A DNA stretch of 64,000 nt from Periplaneta americana. Its lineage: Eukaryota; Arthropoda; Insecta; Blattodea; Blattidae. The position numbers and the translations under genes were made by a program. Every line of letters starts with the position of its first letter. Position 1 is the first letter of the stretch. A model generated the notes under the pieces. It worked only from the letters and a program-made list of their open reading frames with translations. It was not told the DNA's origin and made no database searches. Where the stretch lies: assembly GCF_040183065.1 (NCBI RefSeq), contig NW_027185566.1:186001-250000 (forward strand), read 5' to 3'. Below are positions 26,620 to 35,551 of the stretch, in pieces.

Positions 26620-26694
26620 TAGTGCAAAATCCATAGAATTACAATATGGTATCATCCGTGTAAAAGCGTGAAATTAATTTTTGGAGGAATGCTC

Positions 26695-27522
26695 ATGAAT
26701 GAGGCATTTACAATGAAAGAACTTCTAGAGTCAGGAGTGCATTTTGGACACCAAGTAAGAAAATGGAATCCAAAGATGAAAAAATATATCTATGCGAAGA
26801 GGGGTGGGATTCATATCATTGACCTACAAAAAACTGTTCGTATGGCTAACCAGGTTTATGATGTGATTCGTGATATGGCAAGACAAAATAAGAAATTTTT
26901 GTTTGTTTGTACAAAAAAACAGGGCTCAGATTCTGTAAAAGAAGCCGCTATTCGTTGCAATATGCCCTACATGTGTAAAAGATGGCCGGGCGGATTACTT
27001 ACCAATGCAGATTCTGTACGGAATAGTGTAAAAAAACTTAGAAGAATTGACAGAATGGAAGTAGATGGAAGTCTCAATAAATTCTCTAAAAAAGAGAGAA
27101 TTAGTATTCTTAAAGAAAAAAACAAAATCGAAGGTCTTTTAGGCGGAGTTAAAGATATGGATAAACTCCCCGATGCTTTGATTGTAATTGATACTGTAAG
27201 AGAGAGAATAGCTTTGGTAGAGGCTGCAAAGATAGGAATACCTACCTTTGCTCTTTTAGATACTAATAGTGATCCGGACTTAGTAACTCATGGAGTTCCT
27301 GCTAACGATGATGCTATTAGAACTATTAAGCTTTTTGCAGACAAGTTTGCTCAAGCGATTAATGAAGGAGTTGCTGAGGCAACAGGGGGGGAGAGTATGC
27401 GTGAAAATACGGTTGAAGTTTTAACTTCAAACGAAGAGTCAGTTGAAGAATTCCCACTGGAAACTACCCCAGTTGTAGATGAATTGGCAGTAACTACGGT
27501 ATCTGTTGCCGAAGAAAAATAA
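26695..27522 (+). CDS. rpsB: 30S ribosomal protein S2
   Basis: The 275-residue protein starts at 26695 (MNEAFTMKELLESGVHFGHQ), where GGAGG is seven bases upstream; the ATG two codons earlier is too close to it. Core stretches include IIDLQKTVRMANQVYDVI, CKRWPGGLLTN and KLPDALIVIDTVRERIA. An acidic tail (about 245-275, many Glu, Thr, Val) follows the usual end of S2. It begins the conserved rpsB-tsf-pyrH-frr cluster. Confidence 0.98.
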   Translation: MNEAFTMKELLESGVHFGHQVRKWNPKMKKYIYAKRGGIHIIDLQKTVRMANQVYDVIRDMARQNKKFLFVCTKKQGSDSVKEAAIRCNMPYMCKRWPGGLLTNADSVRNSVKKLRRIDRMEVDGSLNKFSKKERISILKEKNKIEGLLGGVKDMDKLPDALIVIDTVRERIALVEAAKIGIPTFALLDTNSDPDLVTHGVPANDDAIRTIKLFADKFAQAINEGVAEATGGESMRENTVEVLTSNEESVEEFPLETTPVVDELAVTTVSVAEEK

Positions 27523-27540
27523 CGATAAGGAAGTAATATT

Positions 27541-28380
27541 ATGCATATTAGTGCAAAAGAAGTTGGTGAATTAAGAAGAAGAACCAATGCTGGATTGATG
27601 GATTCTAAAAGGGCTTTACAAGAAGCTAAAGGTGATATGGATGCTGCTATTGAGCTTCTTAAAGAATGGGGGATAGCAAAAGCTGCCAAAAAAGGAGATC
27701 GCGGTGCTTCTGAAGGGAGGTTGACGGCTATTATTTCTGAAACTTACGATAAAGGCTCTCTCATAGAAATTAACTGTGAAACCGACTTTGTTGCTAATAA
27801 TAAAGATTTTATCCAGTTTGCACAAGAGGTTTCTCAACTTTTATTTGATGCTGGGATTACCGATACTACCGATATTCCCCAGGAGATTAAGGACAAGATT
27901 GCGTTGGGAATTTCTACATTTGGTGAGAATATTGTTATTGGCTCTATACAGACTATTTCTGGTCAAGGTGTTTTAGGAGCTTATATTCACAGTAATGGTA
28001 AAAATGGTACTATTGTTCATCTAGAAGGAACATTTAAACCTAACCCAGAACTAGTTGCTTTGGCAAGAGATGTGGCTATTCATACTAGTGCTCACGCGGT
28101 GGCTGGTGTGGACGTTTCTGATATTGATGCGAAACTTTTAGAAGAGAGAAAACAAGAATTTATAGAAGAGGCAAAAGCTCAAGGAAAATCTGAAGAGATA
28201 GCGACTAAAATTGTGGAGGGAAAACTCCAAAAATTCTATAAAGAAGAAACTCTTTTAGAACAACCTTACTTAAAAAATGAAGATATTACTGTCAAACAAC
28301 ATGTTATCGAAACGGGTAAAAAAGCTGGTGCAGGTGATATTAAAGTAAAAGGGTTTGTTAAAAAGATTATTGGAGAATAG
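27541..28380 (+). CDS. tsf: Translation elongation factor Ts
   Basis: The 279-residue guanine-nucleotide exchange factor for EF-Tu is complete. Its N-terminal UBA-like domain reads LRRRTNAGLMDSKRALQEA, followed by GDMDAAIELLKEWG. The core has IEINCETDFVANNKDF, the segment that contacts EF-Tu, with the TDFV motif intact, then HTSAHAVAGV and a C-terminal coiled-coil part. It begins 18 bases after rpsB with AAGGAAG as ribosome site and ends two bases before pyrH. Confidence 0.98.
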   Translation: MHISAKEVGELRRRTNAGLMDSKRALQEAKGDMDAAIELLKEWGIAKAAKKGDRGASEGRLTAIISETYDKGSLIEINCETDFVANNKDFIQFAQEVSQLLFDAGITDTTDIPQEIKDKIALGISTFGENIVIGSIQTISGQGVLGAYIHSNGKNGTIVHLEGTFKPNPELVALARDVAIHTSAHAVAGVDVSDIDAKLLEERKQEFIEEAKAQGKSEEIATKIVEGKLQKFYKEETLLEQPYLKNEDITVKQHVIETGKKAGAGDIKVKGFVKKIIGE

Positions 28381-28382
28381 TC

Positions 28383-29138
28383 TTGTCTTTTTCTTATAAA
28401 AAAAATATTCGAACGATTTGTCTTAAGCTCACAGGGGAATCTCTGATGGGCGAAGGCAATTCTCTCTCTTATGATTCTATTTTTTATGTGGTAACTCAAG
28501 TCAAGATGATATTGCAAGCGGAAAAACGTGTCTGTATTGTTATTGGTGGCGGCAATATTTATCGTGGAATTCAAGGAACTAAATCTGGGATAGCTCAACA
28601 AAATGCGGATTACATTGGTATGTTAGCTACGGTGATGAATTCTTTGGCACTAAGCGATATTTTAAGAGAGGAAGGGCTGGAATCAGAGATTTTTTCAGCT
28701 CTTCCTGTTGCTCATATTGTAAAGGGCTTTAATCCTAATGACGCAAAAAGTGCTTTGGAAAATGGTAAAATTGTGTTGTTTTGTGCTGGACTAGGACACC
28801 CCTATTTTACTACCGACACAGCGAGTGTTCTGAGGGCCTTAGAAATGAATGCCGATATTGTTCTGAAAGGTACTAAAGTAGACGGTATCTATACGTCTGA
28901 TCCTACTTTAGATCCAACCGCCAAAAAATTGGATGTGATTTCGTATGCTGAGGTAATTCAAAACAGATATAATGTCATGGATATGACTGCATTTTCTTTA
29001 TGCCAAGAGAGGAATCTTCCTTTAATTATTTATAATTTTTTTAATCCTACCAGTCTTTCTTATATTTTGGAAGGGAAAATTTTAGGAACATTAGTTACCA
29101 ATGAAACCGAAAGGGATCTTATTAAGCAAGGAGTTTAA
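28383..29138 (+). CDS. pyrH: Uridylate kinase
   Basis: The 251-residue enzyme phosphorylates UMP to UDP. Motifs include CLKLTGESLMGEG, the glycine-rich IVIGGGNIYRG and the UMP-site ADYIGMLATVMNSLAL, with TDTASVLRALEM further on. The reading frame begins with TTG at 28383, with GGAGA six bases upstream; no in-frame ATG occurs before the conserved first strand. The gene is tightly packed two bases after tsf and one base before frr. Confidence 0.96.
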   Translation: MSFSYKKNIRTICLKLTGESLMGEGNSLSYDSIFYVVTQVKMILQAEKRVCIVIGGGNIYRGIQGTKSGIAQQNADYIGMLATVMNSLALSDILREEGLESEIFSALPVAHIVKGFNPNDAKSALENGKIVLFCAGLGHPYFTTDTASVLRALEMNADIVLKGTKVDGIYTSDPTLDPTAKKLDVISYAEVIQNRYNVMDMTAFSLCQERNLPLIIYNFFNPTSLSYILEGKILGTLVTNETERDLIKQGV

Positions 29139-29139
29139 T

Positions 29140-29691
29140 ATGTCTATTATTGCAGAATATGAAACAAAAATGGAAAAAACACTAGAGCATTTTTACCAAG
29201 ATATGAAAACTGTTAGAACGGGGAGGGCAAGTAGCTCTATCTTAGACAATATTCGTGTGGATTATTACGGAGAGAAAACCCCTTTAAATCAAGTGGCGGC
29301 GCTTTCCACTCCAGATGCTTCTACCATTGTTATAGATCCTTGGGAGAAAAATCTGATTAAAGTTATTGAAAAATCTATCCAAGAGTCCGATTTAGGTTTA
29401 AACCCATCCAATGATGGAATGGTTATTCGTATTAATGTTCCTGCTCTTACAGAGGAACGACGACGAGAGATTTTGAAAATGGCTAAGAAAAAAGTTGAAG
29501 AGACAAAAGTTGCTATTCGTAATATTCGCCGAGATGCTAATGAACATATTAAAAAATTGGAAAAAGATGGTGAAATAAGCGAAGATGATTCTAAAAAATC
29601 TCAAGATCAAACCCAAAAATTGACGGACAAATATATTGCAAAAATAGATGATGCTTACCAACATAAGGAAAAAGAGATCCTAGAGGTCTAA
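29140..29691 (+). CDS. frr: Ribosome recycling factor
   Basis: The 183-residue factor splits post-termination ribosomes with EF-G. The start at 29140 (MSIIAEYETKMEKTLEHF) has AAGGAG upstream and lies just after the pyrH stop; an earlier in-frame ATG lies inside pyrH. Family hallmarks are KTVRTGRASSSILDNIRVDYYG in two parts, and RREILKMAKKKVEETKVAIRNIRRDAN in the long-helix domain. Length is normal (about 185). Confidence 0.98.
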   Translation: MSIIAEYETKMEKTLEHFYQDMKTVRTGRASSSILDNIRVDYYGEKTPLNQVAALSTPDASTIVIDPWEKNLIKVIEKSIQESDLGLNPSNDGMVIRINVPALTEERRREILKMAKKKVEETKVAIRNIRRDANEHIKKLEKDGEISEDDSKKSQDQTQKLTDKYIAKIDDAYQHKEKEILEV

Positions 29692-29692
29692 A

Positions 29693-30400
29693 ATGGATAA
29701 GAAACATTCTATTCAGCATCTAGCATTTATTATGGATGGGAATAGAAGATGGGCAAAAAAAAATGGCAAATCCACATCAGATGGTCATAAAGCTGGTCTT
29801 AAAACGATGGGAGAAATTTTGGAACCTCTCTTTTATTCCGGAATACCTGTCATATCGTTGTATGCGTTTTCATTGGATAATTGGAATAGGGATCCGTCGG
29901 AAGTGAATTTTTTACACGGATTGATCAAGGAATTTTATCTCAAGGAGTTAGACCAATACAAGCAAAAAGAGGTTCGTGTTTGTATTAGTGGTGTTAATGA
30001 TTTTCTTTCTACCGATACCATTGGGTATCTTAAAGATATTCAAATGGAGACTCAACATTTTCAAAAATATACGCTTAATATCTGTTTTAATTATAGTAGT
30101 AAAAGAGAAATTGTAGAAGCAGCAAAATCTTTTGCTGTGGATGTTCTCAGAAAAGAGAAAAATGTAGAAGATATGGATATTGAATTATTTAAAAACTATC
30201 TATTTATTCCTAATCTTCCTGATGTAGATTTGGTGATTAGAACTAGTGGGGAACAAAGGGTGAGTGATTTTCTTTTATACCAATCAGCTTATGCAGAATA
30301 TTATTTTACAGATATTCTTTGGCCAGATTTAACATTGGACGATATAAATAAGGCAATAGATAATTTTTCTACAAGACATAGACGGTTTGGAGGAGTATAA
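29693..30400 (+). CDS. uppS: Undecaprenyl diphosphate synthase
   Basis: The 235-residue cis-prenyltransferase makes the C55 lipid carrier for peptidoglycan. The FIMDGNRRWAKKNG motif carries the catalytic Asp, and ISLYAFSLDNWNR and LVIRTSGEQRVSDFLLYQSAYAEYYF cover the remaining conserved regions (shown in part). It starts one base after the frr stop and its own stop overlaps the cdsA ATG (TAATG). It feeds the envelope genes later in the window. Confidence 0.97.
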   Translation: MDKKHSIQHLAFIMDGNRRWAKKNGKSTSDGHKAGLKTMGEILEPLFYSGIPVISLYAFSLDNWNRDPSEVNFLHGLIKEFYLKELDQYKQKEVRVCISGVNDFLSTDTIGYLKDIQMETQHFQKYTLNICFNYSSKREIVEAAKSFAVDVLRKEKNVEDMDIELFKNYLFIPNLPDVDLVIRTSGEQRVSDFLLYQSAYAEYYFTDILWPDLTLDDINKAIDNFSTRHRRFGGV

Positions 30401-31236
30401 TGATAGAGACATGGAAGAGGGTTCTGGCAACAGTTATATTTTTGCCGTTGTTATATTTTGGGCTTACAGACAATACATATCATGGAGTTTATTTTTTTTG
30501 TGGAGTAGTTATTATTGGTTTTTTAGCCTATTTAGAACTCTATAAAATTTTTGTTAAAATAGAATTGATGCATACCTTTATTGTTCCAGTAGCACTAGTT
30601 AGTCTTTACTGTAGTTTGTTTTTTAGGGCTTATACTTATATTGGAGCCATTTTTTCTCTCACTTTAGTTTTGGAAAGTGCCTATTGGGTTAAAAAAGAAC
30701 AAGATTTTAAAAAATCTTTAAATAATATTTTGTCCAGTCTATTTATTTTGTTTTATTTAGGTATGATGTGGGGTTCAACTCTTCTATTAAGACAATTTAA
30801 TGGATTGGAAAGTTTTTTTTATAACGAAAATCAAGTTTTTGTGGGTAGTTTACATTTTGTGATATTACTCACAGGGACTTGGATGTGTGATATTGGGGCT
30901 TATTTTGGAGGGAGACTTTTGGGAAGAACTAAACTCAACTTAGCCATTAGCCCAAATAAAACATTGGAAGGTTTTATTTCTGGAATTGTGGTATCCATTA
31001 TTTCTTTATTTGCTGCTTCTTATTTTGTCGGTGTTCATTTTACATTTTTTATGTTGCTCTTACCTTTTGGAACTATTGTGGGTGATTTATTTGAAAGTTT
31101 AATCAAAAGAGCGGCGAATGTTAAAGATTCTAGCCACCTCATCCCTGGACATGGTGGAATTTTAGATGTTTTTGATGCATTAATATTTACAGCACCGCTC
31201 TATTATTTTTGCATACTCCCTTGGTCGGCGGTTTAA
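30400..31236 (+). CDS. cdsA: Phosphatidate cytidylyltransferase
   Basis: The 278-residue membrane enzyme makes CDP-diacylglycerol from phosphatidate and CTP. It has about eight hydrophobic helices. The signature region is intact: CDIGAYFGGRLLGRTKL, then SPNKTLEGFISGI, GDLFESLIKRAANVKDS and PGHGGILDVFDALI. A GGAGGAG site precedes the ATG, which overlaps the uppS stop. The rpsB-to-cdsA gene order is widely conserved. Confidence 0.96.
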   Translation: MIETWKRVLATVIFLPLLYFGLTDNTYHGVYFFCGVVIIGFLAYLELYKIFVKIELMHTFIVPVALVSLYCSLFFRAYTYIGAIFSLTLVLESAYWVKKEQDFKKSLNNILSSLFILFYLGMMWGSTLLLRQFNGLESFFYNENQVFVGSLHFVILLTGTWMCDIGAYFGGRLLGRTKLNLAISPNKTLEGFISGIVVSIISLFAASYFVGVHFTFFMLLLPFGTIVGDLFESLIKRAANVKDSSHLIPGHGGILDVFDALIFTAPLYYFCILPWSAV

Positions 31237-31237
31237 T

Positions 31238-32170
31238 ATGTTGAAAAATCTATTTTTGATTCTATGGATTCTTTTTTATGCACCCAATTTTTTATTGTAT
31301 GCACAAATATCCCAGGATTTTAACAAACAGTTGGATCAGGCGACATATCTTTTGTTTAGTACAAAAAGAGGAGAAAAAGAATTGGAAGGAGCTATTTCTA
31401 TTTTAGCTAAACTTAACGAGCAAGAGGATATTAGAATTAAAAGACACCCAAAAGAGAGTAAGAATTTATCCATGATGTTAAATTATGCTTATGCTCTTTA
31501 CTACAAGGCGGCATATACCTTCCCCAGAGAAAATGAATCCAAAGGTAAAGAGTATGTAGATATACGGCTAAAATATTACAGACAGGCAGAAGCATTGGCG
31601 GATGAGATGTTGAAATACAAAGTAGAAGATAAAAAAATGAAAGCGGAAGTTTTATTTACAGCTGGAATGATTAAAGGAGAGATAGCTTCTCTAACTTCCT
31701 CCCCATTTCTTATTATTAAAGGTCGAAATCTTCTAGAACAAGCTTTAAAGACGGATTCAAATATTCGTAATGGGGCTATTTATCTGGGTCTGGGTAGGAT
31801 GTATGCAAAAACACCTCGTATCCTTTTTGGAAATCAAGACAAATCATTACAGTTGCTCCATATGGCTCAAAAGAATTTTGCATACCCTAGTATTGTATCT
31901 TTTTACTTTGAGGCGGAAACGATCTTGGATGATGATTCTTTTGAAAAAGTCTCTAAACCGAAACAGATTCTGGCCGTATCGGCACTTTTAGCTGCATTAG
32001 AGTGGGAAGCAAAAAGAATAAAAATTCCTTTTAATAAACCTAATGCTCTCACACCAGAGGAAATTGATGCTCTGAGAATGATACGGTTACTTTTGAAAAA
32101 ATGGGGGTTTTCAACTCAGTTCAAAACGTTGCAAGTCGAAGTACCCAAATTTATTGCTAAAAAAGGTTAG
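31238..32170 (+). CDS. Exported TPR-like protein
   Basis: The 310-residue protein has a signal peptide (LFLILWILFYAPNFLLYAQ, cut near residue 22) and a helical, repeat-like body. The segment GAIYLGLGRMYAKTPRILFG resembles the spirochaete TatT-type periplasmic TPR proteins, which partner TRAP transporters or lipoprotein ligands, but no TRAP genes are near. No lipobox cysteine is seen. It follows cdsA by one base with a weak ribosome site, and precedes hisS. Confidence 0.65.
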   Translation: MLKNLFLILWILFYAPNFLLYAQISQDFNKQLDQATYLLFSTKRGEKELEGAISILAKLNEQEDIRIKRHPKESKNLSMMLNYAYALYYKAAYTFPRENESKGKEYVDIRLKYYRQAEALADEMLKYKVEDKKMKAEVLFTAGMIKGEIASLTSSPFLIIKGRNLLEQALKTDSNIRNGAIYLGLGRMYAKTPRILFGNQDKSLQLLHMAQKNFAYPSIVSFYFEAETILDDDSFEKVSKPKQILAVSALLAALEWEAKRIKIPFNKPNALTPEEIDALRMIRLLLKKWGFSTQFKTLQVEVPKFIAKKG

Positions 32171-32174
32171 TATT

Positions 32175-33434
32175 ATGGAATTTCCTCAATCTGTCAAAGG
32201 AACAAGGGATATTTTTGGTTCTCAAGCACATTTATATCATTTTATTGTAGAGCAAGCCATTCGGACTTCTAAAAGATTTGGATTTGAGTATATTGAACTT
32301 CCTATTTTGGAACATTTAAATCTATTTATACGGAGTATTGGACAAGACACAGATGTTGTTTCTAAAGAATTATTTAGCTGGAGAGATAAAGCCGACAGAG
32401 ATTTATGCTTACGCCCAGAGGGGACAGCTCAAACGGTTAGATTTTTATTGGAGCAGGGGCAACTCAGAGAACCGTTAAAAAGGTATATTTATGCAGGTTC
32501 TATGTTTCGCGCTGAAAAACCCCAGAAAGGACGACAGAGAGAATTTCATCAAATTGGAATAGAAATTTTTGGGGAAGCGGAACCTTTGGCAGATGTAGAA
32601 ACAATTCATTTTGCTATGATGTTTTTAGACTGTTTACAAATCCCTTCCCCAAGGCTATGGATTAATTCTGTTGGCTGTGAGCAATGCCGACCTTTATATG
32701 TGAAAAAACTCAGAGAGTATTTCGAGTTGTACAAAGAAGAACTTTGTCGAACTTGTCAAATCCGTTTGGAAAAAAATCCGCTCAGAATATTAGACTGTAA
32801 ACAGGAGGCTTGTCAAAAAATTATCATTCAAGCTCCCTCTATTTTAGAGTATTTATGTGAAGAGTGCCATACGCACTTTGAGTTTGTTAAAGAAGGGCTG
32901 GGGTTACTTTCTATTCCATTTATCGTTCAACCTAGGTTGGTTAGAGGGTTGGATTATTACACAAGAACGGCTTTTGAGATTACTTTACCAGAATTACTAG
33001 GTTCACAAGATGCTGTGTGTGGCGGAGGGCGCTACGATAATTTGGTTAAGCTTCTTTCAGAAAAAGAAGATGTACCCGCAGTAGGACTTGCATTAGGAGT
33101 AGAAAGGTTAATGATCGCTTTGGATGGACTGAAGAATCCAATACCGAAAGGAACTCGTAAAATAGATATTGTTGTTATTACAGAAAAACATCTCTTTCCC
33201 AAGATTTTTGCGATAGTGAACTCTTTGAGAGAAAAAGAGTTTGCTATTCATTTTGACATTCAAGAAAGAGGAATCAGTAAAAAAATTGCTCGGGCGGATA
33301 AATTAGGTGCAAAATGGCTGATTATCTTGGGCGATAGAGAAGTGGAACAAGATTTATTTACTTTAAAAAACCTAAAAACAACCAAGCAACAAACTGTAAA
33401 CTGGCAAGAACTCCAGGATATCTTACAGGCTTGA
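32175..33434 (+). CDS. hisS: Histidyl-tRNA synthetase
   Basis: The 419-residue class II synthetase starts at 32175 (MEFPQSVKGTRDIFG); an earlier in-frame start lies within the preceding gene. Motif 2 is FRAEKPQKGRQREFHQIGIE, the histidine-specific motif is RGLDYYTRTAFEI, and motif 3 is in PAVGLALGVERLMIAL. The insertion carries several cysteines (CRTC and CKQEAC) that may bind a metal. A C-terminal anticodon-binding domain (about 330-419) is present. Confidence 0.97.
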   Translation: MEFPQSVKGTRDIFGSQAHLYHFIVEQAIRTSKRFGFEYIELPILEHLNLFIRSIGQDTDVVSKELFSWRDKADRDLCLRPEGTAQTVRFLLEQGQLREPLKRYIYAGSMFRAEKPQKGRQREFHQIGIEIFGEAEPLADVETIHFAMMFLDCLQIPSPRLWINSVGCEQCRPLYVKKLREYFELYKEELCRTCQIRLEKNPLRILDCKQEACQKIIIQAPSILEYLCEECHTHFEFVKEGLGLLSIPFIVQPRLVRGLDYYTRTAFEITLPELLGSQDAVCGGGRYDNLVKLLSEKEDVPAVGLALGVERLMIALDGLKNPIPKGTRKIDIVVITEKHLFPKIFAIVNSLREKEFAIHFDIQERGISKKIARADKLGAKWLIILGDREVEQDLFTLKNLKTTKQQTVNWQELQDILQA

Positions 33435-33435
33435 A

Positions 33436-34146
33436 ATGAACATAGAAATTTTTGATGAACTTCCATCAACACATCTCTATCTGAAAGAAAAAATCCTTTT
33501 GGGGGATTTTGTACCTGAAACATTTATCCTTGCTAAGCACCAAACTCAAGCTATAGGAACTCAAGGGAGAAAATGGAGTTCTCCTGCAGGGGATGTTTTT
33601 GCTGTGTCTTTTTGTTTAGAAGAAAAAAATGTACCTCAGAAAGAGCTATTAGTATTTTTTTTGGCATTTGTCATTCAACATTTACTTTATATTGAGTTTC
33701 AGATTGATACAAAAGTTAAATGGCCCAATGATATTTACTTACAAAATAAAAAATTAGCAGGAATACTCGTTGAGAGAATAAATAACAGGTATCTTATTGG
33801 TATTGGTTTAAATCTTAATCAAAAAAAATTTCCTTTTGAATTACGGTCTACAGCTATTTCTTTGTATCAATTTGACAAAAAAAAAAGAAAACAGGAAGAA
33901 TTTTTAAATTTATTTATTCAATATTTTTACACAGAAATAAATTACTGGGGAAAAACTCCTGACTATTTTTGGAATCATTTACAAAAATCTTGGCTTTATC
34001 AAAATCAAAGGGTTATTCTATTTTTGTCAACAGGAGAGGAAATTCGCGGAATTTTTCAACAAATTGATTGGAGTGGAGCTATTATTATCAAACGAGGAAA
34101 TAAAATATCTGCTTTTCGTTCAGGTACTCTTAGACCCGATTTTTAA
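33436..34146 (+). CDS. birA: Biotin-protein ligase, monofunctional
   Basis: The 236-residue enzyme attaches biotin to carrier proteins such as acetyl-CoA carboxylase. The biotinyl-AMP loop is QGRKWSSPAGD (around residues 43-53), followed by KWPNDIYLQNKKLAGILVE and YLIGIGLNLNQ. The N-terminal DNA-binding domain of E. coli BirA is absent, so it should not act as a repressor. A small C-terminal SH3-like domain (about 190-236) is present. It starts one base after hisS. Confidence 0.93.
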   Translation: MNIEIFDELPSTHLYLKEKILLGDFVPETFILAKHQTQAIGTQGRKWSSPAGDVFAVSFCLEEKNVPQKELLVFFLAFVIQHLLYIEFQIDTKVKWPNDIYLQNKKLAGILVERINNRYLIGIGLNLNQKKFPFELRSTAISLYQFDKKKRKQEEFLNLFIQYFYTEINYWGKTPDYFWNHLQKSWLYQNQRVILFLSTGEEIRGIFQQIDWSGAIIIKRGNKISAFRSGTLRPDF

Positions 34147-34291
34147 TGCTTTGAACGTGAAAAAGTTTGAGAAATTATTGAAAAATATTAAGAAGTTTTT
34201 TTATTGAGAGTATATTTTAATGTCCGTGTTTGTATAAGATAAATCAGCGGACAATTACCAAGAATATATGCAAAAAACGGAGTTTTATATT

Positions 34292-35068
34292 ATGTCAAAA
34301 GAAAAAAAGGTACCGTACACACCGAAACAAATGGAATGGTGGCAATTTATTTTAGCTTTTTTGTACAGTATTTATTTTCATGTTTTCAAGTTTTTTTGGA
34401 CCTATTGGGCAGGCTATTTATTGGCATTAACAGCTTTTTTAAGCTTTATTTTTCCAGAGAAGATTAAGAAGAAGATTCAGTATTTTTTTGCTTCCCTATG
34501 GGCAAGAGGGTTAATTCGCTTGGGCTTTATCCGTTTTAGAGTGGAAATTTCACCTCAAATAGATTTTAAAAAAACCTACCTTTATGTTGGAAATCACAGT
34601 AGTGCTTTGGATATTTATCTTTACCAAACGGTGATTCATACTTTTGTGAACTGGATTGCCAAAAGAAGTCTCTTTAATGTCCCCTTTCTAGGATCCGCCA
34701 TGTGGGCTTTAGGACATATACCAACCTACAGAGATGAAGATTTAGGACGTTCTATGAAAACACTCAAAACGGCAGTAAAACATCTTAATCATGGTTATTC
34801 TTTGTGTATTTTTCCAGAAGGGACACGATCTTACGATGGGGATTTGCTTCCTTTTAAAAAAGGAGCTTTTACTATCGCTCGTATGTCAAAAACTCCAATT
34901 GTGCCAGTTGTTATCAAAAATGCTTGGTATGTTAATCCTAAGGGGAAATTTATGCTCAATCCATTTGTTCCAATCAAAATAAAAATTTTAGATCCACTGG
35001 ATTATGCCGATAAAGGTATTGCAGAGAAAACGCGGTTTCAAATGGAAGAAACTTTAAAAATACTGTAA
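34292..35068 (+). CDS. plsC: 1-acyl-sn-glycerol-3-phosphate acyltransferase
   Basis: The 258-residue membrane-associated acyltransferase makes phosphatidic acid, the substrate of CdsA encoded upstream. The catalytic motif is GNHSSALDIYLY (NHxxxxD), with later FPEGTRSYDGDLLPFKKGAF and the PIVPVVIKNAW block. Hydrophobic segments near residues 20-60 anchor it. The start at 34292 is preferred because CGGAG lies nine bases upstream; an ATG eight codons earlier has no such site. A 145-base gap before it may hold its own promoter. Confidence 0.93.
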   Translation: MSKEKKVPYTPKQMEWWQFILAFLYSIYFHVFKFFWTYWAGYLLALTAFLSFIFPEKIKKKIQYFFASLWARGLIRLGFIRFRVEISPQIDFKKTYLYVGNHSSALDIYLYQTVIHTFVNWIAKRSLFNVPFLGSAMWALGHIPTYRDEDLGRSMKTLKTAVKHLNHGYSLCIFPEGTRSYDGDLLPFKKGAFTIARMSKTPIVPVVIKNAWYVNPKGKFMLNPFVPIKIKILDPLDYADKGIAEKTRFQMEETLKIL

Positions 35069-35080
35069 GAGAGAGGAAAT

Positions 35081-35551
35081 ATGCAACACTCAGAGGAAAT
35101 AGCATTAAAAAAAGATTTATATGTACAACTTGCCTTTACCCTATTTGGACATGTTGTAGGATTTAATACGGAAAAGAAACTTTTATGTAAAAGTGTTGGA
35201 TTTGTTGTTGCTCCAGATGGCGGTTTTTTCTTGTTGAGTAAGGCTTCGGATGCTATCCAAGAAGTGGATTTTGGGCAAGAAGTTCTGATGACCATCATTA
35301 AGGAAGGTAAATCTGTTTCCGATATGTGGGACGTACAGGTAAGAGGAACCTTGAATGCTGTTGAAAATTTGGATACTATCAAAGTAGCTAAGGCATTATT
35401 TGAAGAAAAATCCCCATACTTAGGATCTGTTGGTTTTTTAGATTTAGGCAAGGAGTATGTTTTGCTTGCTTTAAATCCTAGAGAAGTGTTTTTTCAGAAT
35501 TTGAAAAATGAAAGAGAAGGGAAGAATCCATATCTTCTTTACAAAAATTAG
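35081..35551 (+). CDS. Small protein, possible flavin-binding split-barrel (PNPOx-like)
   Basis: The 156-residue cytoplasmic protein shows alternating strands. The segment WDVQVRGTLNAVENLDTIKV and the later region of GKEYVLLALNPREVFFQNL recall the pyridoxamine-phosphate oxidase-like split barrel, in which an FMN-binding strand is followed by 'G.a..v'. The match is by pattern only and no key FMN contacts can be assigned. A GAGAGGA site precedes the ATG. The stop overlaps the end of the convergent barrel-protein gene by four bases. Confidence 0.55.
   Translation: MQHSEEIALKKDLYVQLAFTLFGHVVGFNTEKKLLCKSVGFVVAPDGGFFLLSKASDAIQEVDFGQEVLMTIIKEGKSVSDMWDVQVRGTLNAVENLDTIKVAKALFEEKSPYLGSVGFLDLGKEYVLLALNPREVFFQNLKNEREGKNPYLLYKN

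Noticed and set aside
27351-27689. Minus-strand frame across the rpsB-tsf junction
   Set aside because: Overlaps two conserved genes and has no ribosome site of its own.
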